Source: Synchiropus splendidus
Taxonomy: Eukaryota > Chordata > Actinopteri > Syngnathiformes > Callionymidae
Length of the DNA stretch: 64,000 nucleotides
NCBI RefSeq assembly: GCF_027744825.2
Contig: NC_071338.1
Span: 28,643,501 to 28,707,500, forward strand
Direction: 5' to 3'
Below the pieces are notes generated by a model that worked only from the letters and a program-made list of their open reading frames with translations, made no database searches and was not told where the DNA came from. The position numbers and the translations under genes are program-made. Within the stretch, counting starts at the first letter, position 1. Every line of letters begins with the position of its first letter. Below, piece after piece: positions 46,877 through 58,626 of the stretch.

Positions 46877-47627
46877 CTAGGCTTCGCCAACCCGCGGCCC
46901 GCGAGCCGCATGCAGCTCTTTCCCCAGTTTCATGTGGCTCTTCAACAAATGAGCCGCCAAACTGGTTGCGACTTTGGTCAAGTTGCTATTGAGATGATCG
47001 TTTGTACAGGAAATGAGAGGCAAAAGTAAGAGCTATTCCGGCGAAATCAAAATATCGTTCAAACGGTTCAACAGTAAACCTTGGAGCTTGGAGCACGTTC
47101 AAGTGAGTAGCAGTCCTAAGACTTCACGACGATCAACACGATTTACATGACTTAGTTCTACGTTTCACTTTGTCACTCCCTGAACTAAACGTACGTTTCA
47201 CCTATTATTCATTGTTGATCGTGATGAAGTCCGTAGGATTCAGTGGAGTGAAGATGAGACGCTCCAGTCTGCAGCGTCGCTCACGCACACAGACCGGGGC
47301 CACGTTATTGGTGGCATGAGCCACCTAAAAATATATTCAAATAAAATAAATGGCGCACACATTTCTATCTACGTTGCTTGATATTTCAAGGAGGATCATA
47401 GTAAAATGTATGGATTTTAAAAATATATGCACAAGAGACATGCTACGGACGCAAACCAGCAACCTTGTGATGCAGAGGAATGCGCTTTAACCGCTATACT
47501 GCCGCTAAGTCATGTGACCAGCTGTTCAGGTGAGTCTTACAGCCTGACATGTTTGTACCATGTGGCTCCTTTCAGCAACACAGTAAAACAATGTGACTCT
47601 TAGCCTCTGACTGGTTGGCCACCCCAG
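46877..47627. mobile_element. hAT-type element, copy 1 (both ends present)
   Basis: Left end CTAGGCTTCGCCAACCCGCG followed by GCCCGCGAGCCGCATG. Right end, read inward, CTGGGGTGGCCAACCAGTCA. GGCCCGCGAGCCGC-type subterminal sequence is typical of a fish hAT class. The right half is shared with 52630-52982. It is 751 bp with no transposase. The flanking 8-mers CAGCCAAG and CTGTAGCT do not match, so the target duplication has decayed or an end is imprecise. Confidence 0.65.
47457..47512 (-). other. tRNA-like segment inside the hAT element
   Basis: On the minus strand: GGCAGTATAGCGGTTAAAGC, then GCATTCCTCTGCATCACAAG, then GTTGCTGGTTTGCGTCC. It has the order of an A-box-like and a B-box-like element and lines up with the SINE at 52255-52443. 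The second hAT copy lacks most of it. It is not a functional tRNA, because no complete acceptor stem or anticodon arm could be folded by eye. Confidence 0.35.
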
Positions 47628-47954
47628 CTGTAGCTCGTCGACAAGTGTCAGTGTTCAGTGGAAAATTAGCAGAAATAACTCTTTTAGTCTCCCCTCACTG
47701 CAGCGGAGCTTAAGTACCCGATTACTGTGTCGAAAACACGGATAGTCCAATCATTTCCCCCCTTTGGCAGTGGCTCGGTGCCAGAGACCGGCTTAGATTC
47801 GGCCCTTGAGAGAGAAGTCTTTCTCTGCCTCTGCACAACACCTGGCAGAGTACATTGTGCACATTATATCCAGAGTGGATTTCTCCATTTTTGTCAGTAT
47901 GAAGGCCTGTCTACTAAAAACACACTAGATATCTACATCATCATCACTCACCAT
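47628..47954. other. Unique noncoding stretch
   Basis: Nothing recognised beyond a short open frame at 47727-47963 without splice context. Confidence 0.45.
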
Positions 47955-48408
47955 TGTACATAGTGTACCTTGAAACGTAGTATAATACATGCTGCCATAA
48001 GTATCCAGCAGCATAAAGGAATATTGTTGTCTTTTTCCTGCCTTTTTTAAACAACTTATTCAATGTATTTATTTGCCCCCAGAGTTGCAAAGGATATATG
48101 ATCCAGTGTAGGTCAGTGTATTGATCACTGTGGGTACTGAAGCAGGTTGTTCTGGGCCGCGTTCACTTAAACCCATGACTTACTTACCAGAACCACACTA
48201 ATTTTCAGATGCTGCTGATGTTTTGAATGCTTTTTAAATGCACAGTGTTCGGAAAAAAACACATCATTATAGAACTCGAGTTGCTAAATATTGACCCGTG
48301 TGTGTTCACACTGTTGATATACACAACTGGTCCAACTATCTCCTGAAGAGGAACATGTTTTTCATGACCAGTGAGTCCTCGCACCCCCACATTCTCATAA
48401 TTACTTAA
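47955..48408 (+). repeat. Duplicated block, copy 2
   Basis: Counterpart of 44681-45080 at a distance of about 3.3 kb, in the same orientation. It is longer because it retains TTCAATGTATTTATTTGCC and a GTGTTCACACTGTTGATATA segment missing from copy 1. Confidence 0.8.
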
Positions 48409-49439
48409 GGGAGTCATATCTAAATATGACTGTAACAGTCGCCATGAGGTTGTACATTATTTACATGACTCCTACGTATTCTGTTCATGTCACACCATAC
48501 CACATGGGCTTTAAGCCACCAAAGGAATTGATCTACACAGTAGAAGTCAATGTAGAGCTGTGATGACATCTAACACAACTTGTAAGACTACTTTTGCTTT
48601 TACTTCCACTGCAGATAAAGGGCTCTAATCCTGCCATGTTGACGTACCAGCAGATTGACCTACGTTTTCTAACGCAGCTAGAGAGGTGTGCGGAAGCAGT
48701 GTAGGATGTTGCAATGATCCTAATCATATGTAAAATTGTGCAATGTTAAACAAGTGCAGGAGTCATATGGACATGTTCATCTTTTCATCTGTGGGAATCT
48801 CACATTAAAATCAAATGTAGTTGTCAATATTTATGGGTAGTTTCTTAACTTGAGCTCCAGTTTACTAAATCCTCTACATATGCCTGTTTGTCTATGCCTC
48901 AAATCTATGTTCTTAAATGAACCTATAAGGTCCTGTCTCCTGAGATGACTCCCACAAGTGCTCATTGCGCTGCAGTACATGTGCGATGCACTCAAGTTCG
49001 AAACAACATTTACCAAAAAGAAAAAAATGGACATGCACAACACGGTGAGACACGGCGAGAAACAGAAAAAGGAGCACTTTTGTGTGTTGACAGTTCGAAT
49101 CACATTCTGGCTAACTCAAATATTTGCTCGCGCAGATGAGCAAAGACAAAAAACATATTCCGCCAAATTGGGTATTTGTATGGTTTGTTATTTATTATTC
49201 ATGCTGAAAAGTTCCATACCAGTCCATTTCAACCATCTGAGAAAGGAAGGAGAATTGGCAGCGGAGGGCAAATACGCTTCTTTGATCTACGCTCTGAAGA
49301 GCTACGTTGATTTTTCCACCCACCCCTCGTGTTCTCCGCACCCCTCTTCCTGCCTATCCATCCCTTTCTTTCTCTTTGTCCCTTGTGAAAGCCCCTGTCA
49401 CCTCTGGCCCTCCCTTTCTCCTCCCCCTGCATGAGGCTA
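48409..49439. other. Noncoding stretch, no gene seen
   Basis: The 158-codon frame at 48958-49434 opens with GTG. Its end runs through a pyrimidine-rich tract at 49316-49430, where Pro/Ser-rich translations arise from composition. Not a gene. Confidence 0.5.
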
Positions 49440-49745
49440 TTACAAGCAGCACTCCTCCCTCTCTGCCTGGCCCATGTATTACCATTAGAAGACATGCATC
49501 TTGGGAGCTGCTGCACACTCCTCAGTGTTTTGATTAATATTTTAGCAGCCGCAGGGAGGAAATGGGTCTTCCTCCAAGCTAATCCGTTATGGGCTGGATG
49601 CTTGGGCCAGAGGAAAAGAAAAGATGATGGACGAGTAAGGTCAAGCTCCACAGTTATTATTTTCCCTCTCAGTTTCGAAGAAGACATTCAACACCAGCAT
49701 CAAGTTAATGTCTGTGAAAGCCAGAGTCAATTGAGATTCATTTAA
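49440..49745. promoter_or_regulatory. Possible conserved noncoding/enhancer-like block
   Basis: Repeat-free, with TTTTGATTAATATTTTAGC near 49527 (homeodomain-type core), AAGCTAATCCG near 49576 (bicoid/OTX-type TAATCC) and CATGTATTACC. Inferred only. Confidence 0.28.
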
Positions 49746-50928
49746 ATCCTGATATATTGAGGCCTGTTGATTCAGATAAAGATATATATATATATATTTT
49801 TTTCATGATAATAATAAAATGTTTTCTTAGTCATTTGTAGTTACAATGTAACATTGCAATTCCCAGTTGTGTCATGTAGTGTAAGCACGACATTTGCAGT
49901 GAGGTGTCAACTTGTTTGGATTCACCAGTTAGAGTGGCCAATCTGTACAACTTTGACTGAATTTAAAGACCTACTGATAAATACCTGCCGTTTATTTGCA
50001 TTGATATATTGTCAGTAATATTCTTGATGCTTCTGGGCCTTCCCAGAATGAAGCAGCATCGTGTGAGATAAGTCCATGCCACTGGCAGCTGAGGCTCTTG
50101 AATAGAGCTGCTTGGGAAAATTGGATTTCAACTCCATTATACACTTTTATGTCAGGCTCTTGCTACTTAGATGACTTAGCATATGATCGGGTCTGTTGTA
50201 GCATTTTAATGAAGCCAGTCTGGGAAACACTAGGTGCGCTATGTTTTATGAAATGCACTTCTCGATCTGAACGGTATTATATCGAGTCGATGAAGTGGGC
50301 CCGGGATCACAAGGTGGAGCAGCTGTTCATCACGGTGTTAGAGTCACAGTAGTATCTCAAACATATCCAGACTTGTGCCCCTTTAATTCTCATGTCCTGC
50401 ACATGTGCTAGCGATGCTTCAGCTGCTCAGCCTGCGCTGCCGTTTTATGCTCCTTCTCTCATTGATTCTCACTCCACGTTATTTATGTTTGTTTACTGAG
50501 CTGCTCCAGTCAAGAACTGCCTATTGCTTTTATTGTCGAATGCAATGAAGGCTGCTTTTATCACCATTTGCATGCGGGTCAAAGGGGAGCATGGATACCA
50601 ATGGCCAAATGATACACTGATGGACCGACTCTTCTGATGCTACAGAAGGGAAACTCACTGGGTGAAGACTTGCAGTGTTGTATATTGAAGCTCAGATAAA
50701 TCAGGTGGAATTTAGATACCGTACTGTTAAGTTAGAATGGCCTACAATTTTTAAAAAATCAAACGATGAACTGTGACAGGGCCACCGATCCAGGGAGCCC
50801 CAGGATTCAGCCAGTTGTAGCTGGTGTCAGAGCAGTCTGTGTAACTCCGATATACAGAGAATATGCAGCAGAAAGTAAATAAACTAAAGTCTGAATCACT
50901 CACAGCCATGGACTGTTAGAGCTCAGAG
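49746..50928. other. Noncoding stretch
   Basis: A short ATAT run lies at 49781-49797. The open frame at 50098-50352 has no splice support. Nothing else recognised. Confidence 0.5.
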
Positions 50929-51270
50929 CTCAGAATCAGATTTATTGCCATGGTCAGTGGGGAGCCACTGACTAGGAAAGTGTCTTGGAATAAAGTGCAA
51001 CAAAAAACAAATAAAATAAAATAAAATAAAATAAATAGAATAACATAACAACAAGGCTGTTCACGAATTCAACAGTGTGACGGCCGAGGGAAAGAAGCCG
51101 TTCCTGTGACGGGAGGTTCTGGTCTGGATGGACCGTAGCCTCCTGCCAGAGGGAAGAGGAACAAACAGTCCATGTCCAGGGTGAGAAGGGTCGGCTCTGA
51201 TCCGACCTGTACGTCTCTGGGTCCTAGAGGCATACAGGTCCTGAGGTGGCAGGCTGCAACCGATCACCTT
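50929..51270 (-). mobile_element. LINE 3'-end fragment, minus strand (copy 2)
   Basis: On the minus strand the coding end reads HRNGFFPSAVTLLNS-stop, a typical C-terminus of a CR1/L2-type LINE ORF2 (FFPRAVRLLN-like). A 3' UTR with AAAAT-type A-rich repeats (about 51009-51036 on the plus strand) and a CAATAAATCTGATTCTGA tail follows. It matches 36286-36590, is strongly 5' truncated and dead. Confidence 0.7.
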
Positions 51271-52254
51271 CTCAGAAGTGAGGTATCGCTCATCCCTTTT
51301 ACATAAATGGCCTTCCTCTTCTGTCTCCAGTCACGAGACTGAAGTCTGAGGTTAAAACCTTATCATATAGCGTTGAACAATCTGTTTAGAGCCTTTCTGC
51401 AAGAACTTTGACCCAACAAGTCTATTTAAAAAAGATGACCAGGAAATGACCAGCTCACTGAAGGCTGATTTTATGTTTATTTACTGGAGGCTTAAACGCA
51501 ATTTGTATCACAAAACCAAAAGAGCACTGTATTTTTTTTGTCTGCATCATTTGCTATTTATATCAGCCACTTCATTAATAGCGTTAGTCTGTAGGTCGCG
51601 GTTGTCTGCCCTTTTTTTTCCCAGCTAACATTTGGTATTTATCTCCGATAACACTCAGTAACCTTGGCTGTGAAACATGTGGCACCTCGCTGCTCTGCGC
51701 CGCTTTGCACATTAATTCTGTTGACCAATATATGAATTGTTCCGGCTGTATTGTGTGAATTTATCCCTGTGGTGTTAGCGTGTTGATTAAGTGCTGTATG
51801 GAGGTCGAGTTTTGGCAATTACTCACCGTGTGTTTGGACCAGTGGGCCATATACAGTGGCTGAAGCCGGCGCATTAGGAACATACAAATGAGAGCCGGTC
51901 TTTGTGGTCGGAGGACTTATTTTAAGCTTTGCCAGCCCAGTTTATCGTGCGTCCTTGGGGCTGAAGCTATTTTGTTCACCTCTGATATTTGTACATGAAG
52001 GCCAAACTTCATTTAACTAGAGGGTACCTGATAAGAATAGCAGTAAACAGGTAGCAGGTTATGAGTGAGAAGCTCATTTACAAGCACAATTGAAGGCAGA
52101 ATGGATTTAAAAAGGCATATATGCTTTTTGTTAACAGCAACCTAGTAGACCAATGCCACAACTGAGCAACTGAACAGAGTAATGCCACACCAGATGGTGC
52201 TTCTCCTTTTCCGCCCTCGATGTGTTGCAGAGTATTTTGGGGTGCAGTAATGCT
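51271..52254. other. Unique noncoding stretch
   Basis: Nothing recognised. Confidence 0.5.
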
Positions 52255-52443
52255 GGATGGCCACACGGCGGCCGAGTGGTTAGCACTCTCACCTTGCAGT
52301 AAGAAGGTTGCACGTTCAAGTTGGATCAACTTTCTGCATGGAGTTTGCATGGGTTTTCTCCGGGTTCTCCAGTTTCCTCCCACAGTCCAAGTGCTCACTA
52401 GGTTCACTGGACACTCTAAAATTGTACACTTGTACACATAGCA
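52255..52443 (+). mobile_element. tRNA-derived SINE-like element
   Basis: It begins GGCCACACGGCGGCCGAGTG with a pol III A-box-like GGCCGAGTGGTTAGC, followed by AAGGTTGCACGTTCAAGTTG, which contains a B-box-like GTTCAAGTT. The body has GGAGTTTGCATGGGTTTTCT, CCGGGTTCTCC and GTTTCCTCCCACAGTCC, the well-known words of a very common fish/vertebrate dispersed repeat. It ends around GACACTCTAAAATTGTACAC. Confidence 0.75.
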
Positions 52444-52448
52444 GTCAC

Positions 52449-52615
52449 CCGTGATGAGTTGAGAGAAAGTCCAAAAAACTCAAAAGACAATGATGAATAG
52501 GAAAATTATCTGTGAGTTTGGCATATGACTTCACGGCAGATGATGCAAAAGCAAATTAATGCTAAAGAATTGAGTCTGTCTTGTGGACAAAAGGGTGATG
52601 GATAAGAGGAGGTAG
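52449..52615 (+). repeat. Dispersed/duplicated block, copy 1
   Basis: Shares GATGAGTTGAGAGAAAGTCC, TTTGGCATATGACTTCAC, GCAGATGATGCA and TAAAGAATTGAGTCTGTCT with 54347-54495. It lies directly after the SINE, but its partner does not, so it is a separate unit. Confidence 0.75.
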
Positions 52616-52629
52616 TGTGTTTCTCACCA

Positions 52630-52982
52630 GATGATTTGAACTGACTGCCGTTCAGATGATCATTTATACAGGAAGTAAGATGAAACAGTAAGAGCTATTC
52701 TGGCGAAATTCCAAAATATTTGTAATACTTTGACTTTAACTTAGAAATAAAAACAATAAACCTTGCCGCACAAGCTCCAAGCCGCGCCATGTTATTGGTG
52801 TAAAAAATATATCTGTCTACGCGGCTTGATATTTTGTGTTGTGGTTCAACCGCTATACTGCCGCTAAGTCATGTGACCAGCTGTTCAGGTGAAGCCTCGC
52901 AGCCTGACATGTTTGTAGGATGTGGCTCTTTTCAGCAACACAGTAAAACAATGGGGCTCCTCTGACTGGTTGGCCACCCCTG
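52630..52982. mobile_element. hAT-type element, copy 2 (left end missing)
   Basis: Matches the right part of 46877-47627: GTAAGAGCTATTCTGGCGAA, ACCGCTATACTGCCGCTAAG, TCATGTGACCAGCTGTTCAG and TTCAGCAACACAGTAAAACA, ending, read inward, CAGGGGTGGCCAACCAGTCA. The left terminus is absent and the middle is internally deleted. Confidence 0.7.
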
Positions 52983-53259
52983 GCTTAGATTGTGCGAGTT
53001 TAAGATCTGGTATTATCCGATGTTCACTGCTGTTCCCTTGAATTTTCATGAAAAACAAGTCACATTTAGAGAACTTCTTTCACCTTCCATTGTGTTGAGC
53101 TAATGAGTCACTCATTTATTTTAGCACTGGAGAAGTGAACATAGTTGACTGAAATACAAACCTTTATATCCGAAACTATCACCATATAATTGTTATGGCC
53201 AACCCGATGTTAAGTTTATGAATGAGTTCAGCGAATAGGCGCTTCATCAGTACTTGTTA
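52983..53259. other. Unique noncoding stretch
   Basis: Nothing recognised. Confidence 0.45.
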
Positions 53260-53680
53260 TTGTAGCATATTCCGATGACTCCGCCGCTCGAGAGAGTCAT
53301 AAAGCGCTACTTTCCTGACGTTTCAATCAAAATTTCAGAGTGGCTGAATTAAACTGCTCCTCTGCCTGTCGGTGTCGCTCTGCCTAATGTGGAGAGGTTT
53401 CTTCATTAAAAGTGACAGAGGAGCCGGAGGCCATGGGAATTGTTACAGCGCCGCAGACCTGTCACCACTTTCTCCACAACTGTAATTTAATGCTCCACTG
53501 TAATTGAAATAATTCTTTCATTTACCAACACTGCTGCCAAATCGTGAACCAACTACCTGCAGACAGGAAAGATAATGCATTCCCTCATGACATTCACTTT
53601 TTGAATTTATTTTCCCGACTAATGCATTAATGAATAATATTCCTAATGGTTAGTGCGAGGCAGAGCGATGGGCTGCTTCA
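53260..53680. promoter_or_regulatory. Possible conserved noncoding/enhancer-like block
   Basis: Repeat-free block with CTGTAATTTAATGC, CACTGTAATTGAAATAATTC and CTAATGCATTAATGAATAAT words (homeodomain-type TAAT/ATTA cores near 53480-53515 and 53620-53640). Inferred only. Confidence 0.28.
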
Positions 53681-54346
53681 GAGATGGTTCTCTGAGAAGG
53701 TGTTTGCAACTTGCAAACTGTGTATTTGTTATGGCTGTAAACTAGTTTTCACGTCTCCCTATAGTCTAAAACTTGGTGGGACATTAACCCTTTTATTATC
53801 ATGAGGGGCGTCTCCGCTGATGTTTATAAAAACAAAAGAAAAACAATGAATGAAAAATAAATACGTGAAAAAAAAAAGTTTTTCTGATTCATAAAGACAT
53901 TTCAACTCAAACCGAGCGAAAGATTAAATCTTGCGACGGCACCTTCTGAGCTGCAGGTCACGTGGACCCCGTGCAATTATTACTTCTCCTGACACTGTTT
54001 GTAAATTTGAATTTCATTTTGGCTTCATTATTCATCGAACCATCACTTTTAAGGCTGTTTTTCTCCAGTCAACTATGCAGCACATTATGCATCACATCTC
54101 AGAGCAGGATCCCTGTCACATTGTGAAGCTGGAGAAATAAATGCCCATTTTTCAGTTGCTCCTTTTAAGGGCAAATCTCTGTTTGATTGTTTTCAGAAAC
54201 TTTTCTAATATTTATTTAAAAGTATGTTAAGATGCCTTGTTCCTTAAACTGAAATAGTTTCTGGTATATATATTAGATAAATTTGATGAAAAATTACAGG
54301 AAAACGTGGCTGGTGGTTCCTATTACACAAATAACTGCATCATCCA
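53681..54346. other. Unique noncoding stretch
   Basis: A run of A lies near 53868-53877. Nothing recognised. Confidence 0.5.
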
Positions 54347-54495
54347 TAATGAGCTGAGAGAAAGTCAGAAAAACTAAAATTCAAATTATCCATAAATTTG
54401 GCATATGAGTTCACAGCAGATGATGCAGAGCAAATGAATACTAAAGAATTGAGTCAGTCTCATGGAAAAAAGTGTGACGCATAAAAGAAAGGGAA
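54347..54495 (+). repeat. Dispersed/duplicated block, copy 2
   Basis: Counterpart of 52449-52615, 1.9 kb away in the same orientation. Shared words are AATGAGCTGAGAGAAAGTC, TTTGGCATATGAGTTCACAG and TAAAGAATTGAGTCAGTCTC. Confidence 0.75.
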
Positions 54496-55398
54496 GTTTT
54501 GCATAACAGTGTCTCCTGAAAACCTTTTGTTTTCAAAATGACTGACTGTAGTATTTTGCTGTCTTGTGAAAGTGAAGAGCGTTTCAGTGCCATTCCACAA
54601 CTAGGATTGTGCTTATGATCAAATATGATTCCCTACATACGTGCTAAATAAATAGACACATGCAAAAGTAGTCAGATTAGAAAATGATTTCCATACTTTA
54701 AAATTAAAAGTTAGAGGTGCGGGGAAAAAGTTAACTTATATATTCACGTGTATATTTGTTTTTACCTCAAGATTACATGTAGATATTTTATTACTTTTCA
54801 TGTTTTGGCGTGGCTATGATGTGATGGTTTGAAGGTGAGCGAAAAACTTCCTGAGCCCCTGATCAAAAACACATATTTAATATTTGAGGCAAACCTTTAT
54901 TTTCAAGTGTGGATCAAACAAGGGCTTGAGTCAAATGTAAACCTAAAACATTTAGCTGGATCCTAGTAGATGGTTGGGGCGTAAAACTACGGAGAACTTA
55001 GCATACTGCGTTTACTGCTGTTCCTTACAAAGTCAGCCCCAAAGTTTTACTGACAGATCGTGATCTTGCACTTTGTGATTCCACACAAACTATAATGACT
55101 TCCACTTTAATGAAGCATTTTTTTGGCGGGAAACCAATTTTTTTTTTTCTTTTAGCCTATCACTCATATTATTTCTAGATGTTGATGATTCAACTTTGGT
55201 TTTTTGTTGTTTTTTGGGTGAAATCGAGTAGAGACAAAAGCATATCGTCCCAGCTCTATACAGAGTGACGTGTAGCAAGTGAGAGGGAGATTTCAAAGAC
55301 AACATGCTGCATTTAGATAAACAAGACATTTCACTTCCTTTATGTAAGTTGGGACGTGAAATAATTTACTTGTTGTTTTTTTGACACTTGTAGTATTA
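54496..55398. other. Unique noncoding stretch
   Basis: A T run lies at about 55139-55150. Nothing recognised. Confidence 0.5.
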
Positions 55399-55606
55399 CA
55401 GACCGATAGAGGAAATGAATGGGTCAGCCGGAACTCTGTTCTCTACCAGTCACTGCCAGTTTAAAATTCACTTTCATGATCTCACCGAGTGTTTTCCTAC
55501 ATGTACATTCTGTCTGGAGTTGCCTCCAGAGGACACCGCAATCTTCATCGGTCTTGGAAATCTTTCATGTTCCGATGCATTCCAGCACCCAGACAGTCAG
55601 TGGAGA
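55399..55606 (+). other. Weak exon-like segment
   Basis: A pyrimidine-rich run and TAGTATTACAG precede an open segment containing a Cys-rich stretch, ECFPTCTFCLELPPEDTAIF, and a possible GAGA-GTAACC donor follows. A second frame is also open over the same bases and codon bias is unremarkable, so it is probably chance. Confidence 0.15.
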
Positions 55607-57869
55607 GTAACCTTTATTCAGTCATATTATAGCACCCAGATTTCTTTTGAATAAAAACAAGTGCCTTTAACATTTTTCTTGTCTATGTATTCTACAGGCC
55701 ACTGGCAAGACGGTATGATAATGTCTTTCACTCAAACATTTGCGTCCACCTGGAGGTCAGATCTCAAACCCTAATTCTTGCAAATGCACCACAATTCATC
55801 ACGGTTGTCGATTTGAAGAAATGTGCGATGGATTGATGAAGCTTTTATCAATGGAAGGATCGGCAAACGACTGCCAAAATCCACTTACATATCAGCGAGG
55901 CATTTTTATCCCTGCTTCCACCAACATGATTTACGAAGGCAGTCAATGCGAAAGGCCGCTTACACGTGACTTTGTAATGAAATGGCGGTCCAACTTAGCC
56001 GTGCACAGGCGCTCGCACTCAAGAGCATTTAGTTAAGTGTAGAGATTAGCATAAGAAAAGCAATCTCATAACACAAGCAGACCACTCTAATCGAGCTATT
56101 GTTCATGTAAGCAGCGTGATTTCCTATTTACTAAGACATAAGACTTCTCCTTCATTTGGACTGATGGCAGACACGGTGTGTGTAGTGTGTGACCTCCAGA
56201 CAGCGCATGGGTTTATGCTCTCTGAGGGGAACTGATCTCAAACAATGCAAGCAGAAGGGAAGATCGTGAACTGAAGCTAGCTCAGACAATATTTAAGATG
56301 GTGCGCGATGGAGAGCATGGATCCGATGTGCTTTCTTAAGTGTATTCACCAGTGTTGAATGTGAGGAACATTTCTTCTGGTTGTGCTTGAACCACTCCTT
56401 CCATCAAACTTGGTCAGAGGTGAGGATTGTTTCACCCTGATACCTGCGCCCACTAATCTCTGACTTTGACTGGAAGCTCTGTGGGTTTCAATAGTCAGGG
56501 CTGCTGCAGAAGAGAAAGCCAGTGTCTCTGGTGGCTACACATGTGGTCTAAATTATATTTAATGCATTGCCCCATAATCCATCTGCACCAGTGATGCTGT
56601 TTGCCTATTCAGACTGGACATCATAAACCTGCCAATGAGACAAGCTGTCTTCTCCTATGCACCGTGGAGGTGATTCTCGGTTCTAGGAGACCAATGTTAT
56701 TGTTGGTGTTCTAACTTCTGGGAATAAAGATCCAGAGGTCATTACACAGTTATAAAGTGTGCGGGTTATCCCGGAGCAGATGTTATTATTTTAGAATCTG
56801 TTATCGTCTACCATAACCACCAACAGTTTTTCCTCATGGTCCAAGGTTTTTATGGAAACAGAGGTTTATATACTTCTGCCAGAACCTTCAACCTCCATCT
56901 GCCATTTGGACGACTCCCTCTACAAACATGGCTGCTTCACACTGTAATGCTTACACTACAAACCAGTAAAAAAAAACATCCTGAAACTTATTTTACAATA
57001 TTTATATGGCTTAAGCAAAACTAGCTGCAAATTCGAGTGGATGTAAAATAGATTTGTGCTGAAGAACTCCATGTGTATTTCATGAAACATGCCACTGAAT
57101 ACTGGATAATAGAACATGATTGTGTGGGGTAGCTGAACAACAGTGAGTCTGACAGGACAGTTCCGGCTTATCCTGTTTCTTTTAAGTCTGACTGAAACCT
57201 GATTTGCTGAGATGTGCCAGGTACAATTACATGAGGTTTTCGAGGAAGTCTGGTGGCTTACAGAGCATAATACCAGCTGTTGCTGATTGTAGCTATATTG
57301 AATCATGTCTTGGCTTAAGAGTTCCTAAAGATTATTGAGCCAGACTGAGTTCAGAAGTTGACAACTTTTGCAGGTAACAATATTTTGAGTGTGAAAAACC
57401 AATTTGAGTTCTGGCGTACAAAAGACAGATTTTTTTCAAAAGACTTTTGGTCTATAGAATGAGGCCTTGACCATGTAGAATACGTCACCCACTGCCTAGT
57501 ACGAGACGGAAGACAGATATTAGCATTATAATTCTGTGAAATTCAGTTAGATAAAGGCTATTAATGTAAGACCAGAACGGCATTTTCCCAATCCAATAAG
57601 GTTTTGAATATCCCTCAAGTTCCAGTATAGTTCTGACATTGTTGTCACCTACTTAGTCCAAAAGCCAAAACACTGTCTAACTCATCATAGTACAGATATC
57701 TGGGTTCGGGCTTCAGCCTGTTACTCATCGTCCTTGAAGCAAAGAGATTAAATTTTGGGCTTTGCACCAGGACATACTGTATCAAGGGAGGACAGATACT
57801 GCGAGATTTATTTGTTGGTTCATGGGCCTCAGAGGTCTTGGTGGTTCTAGTTAGAAGAAAATAAATAAT
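55607..57869. other. Unique noncoding stretch, no gene seen
   Basis: The frame at 55740-56036 opens with TTG and has no splice context. Nothing else recognised. Confidence 0.5.
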
Positions 57870-57884
57870 ATATATATATATATA
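57870..57884. repeat. Short (TA)n run at MITE insertion point
   Basis: TATATATA run ending 4-5 bp before the MITE terminus; another TA run follows the truncated right end at 58549-58556. Confidence 0.85.
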
Positions 57885-57887
57885 ATG

Positions 57888-58548
57888 ACAGTGGTACCTC
57901 GGTTCTCAACCACCATCCGTTCCAGACGGCCGTTGGAGAAGCGATTTGTTCAAAATCTGAATTGATTTTTCCCATTACAATGAATGGAAAAAGAAATAAT
58001 GTGTTCCAAGCCTTAAAATAGTCTTTTGTAGGAGTGAATGTAGAGTGTCTGCTGCAGGTGCGCTGTTCCTCTATGTGTGTGGCCGCTGCATGTGGGAGGG
58101 GTTGCCGAGTGAGTGACGTCTCTCCAGAAGTGAAGAGGTGCCCGGTGCGTGTCCAGCTCTGAATGTGCGCTTCGGTGCAGTTTGGCTGTGACAAAGTCAT
58201 AAACCAAGTCACGCTCTGTCCCAGACTCGCCTCATCCCTGTCCCAGCTCCAGCCCACAACAGGACATCAAACCCTGGAGTGAGCGCTCCAGCACCTCCCC
58301 TGTGACACTCTACCACGGTCCAGTGTGGAGACAGGAAAGGTTTTACACCTCAATATGAAGAAAAAACAGTCAGTAAATGGAGCTAACGGGACACGTCTGC
58401 ATACAGAGGCTGCGTTATACACAATAACAAAGCACGTTATGTTTTTTTCCAGCTTTTTCCGAGGGGTGTTCGAGTTCTGGATTTTCGGTTGAAATCTGAA
58501 ACAAAAAAGTCTTGAAATTTTTGTTCGAACTCCGGGACGTTCGAAAAT
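57888..58548 (-). mobile_element. TA-flanked mariner-like MITE, copy 3
   Basis: Left end CAGTGGTACCTCGGTTCTCA; the right end stops after GGGACGTTCGAAAA and lacks the expected ACCGAGGTACCACTG. The interior is nearly identical to copies 1, 2 and 4 in reverse orientation. It sits between two TA runs, consistent with a TA target preference. Confidence 0.8.
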
Positions 58549-58626
58549 ATATATAATTAATATTTATATGAGTGTCCATTCCTTAACTGCATACTTCATC
58601 CCAAATTATATGCGATATCATTGTTA
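58549..58626. other. Short AT-rich noncoding gap
   Basis: Nothing recognised. Confidence 0.4.

Noticed and set aside
48958..49434. 158-codon frame
   Set aside because: Starts with GTG and ends through a pyrimidine-rich tract giving compositional Pro/Ser sequence.
55740..56036. 98-codon frame
   Set aside because: Starts with TTG; no splice context; looks like unique noncoding sequence.
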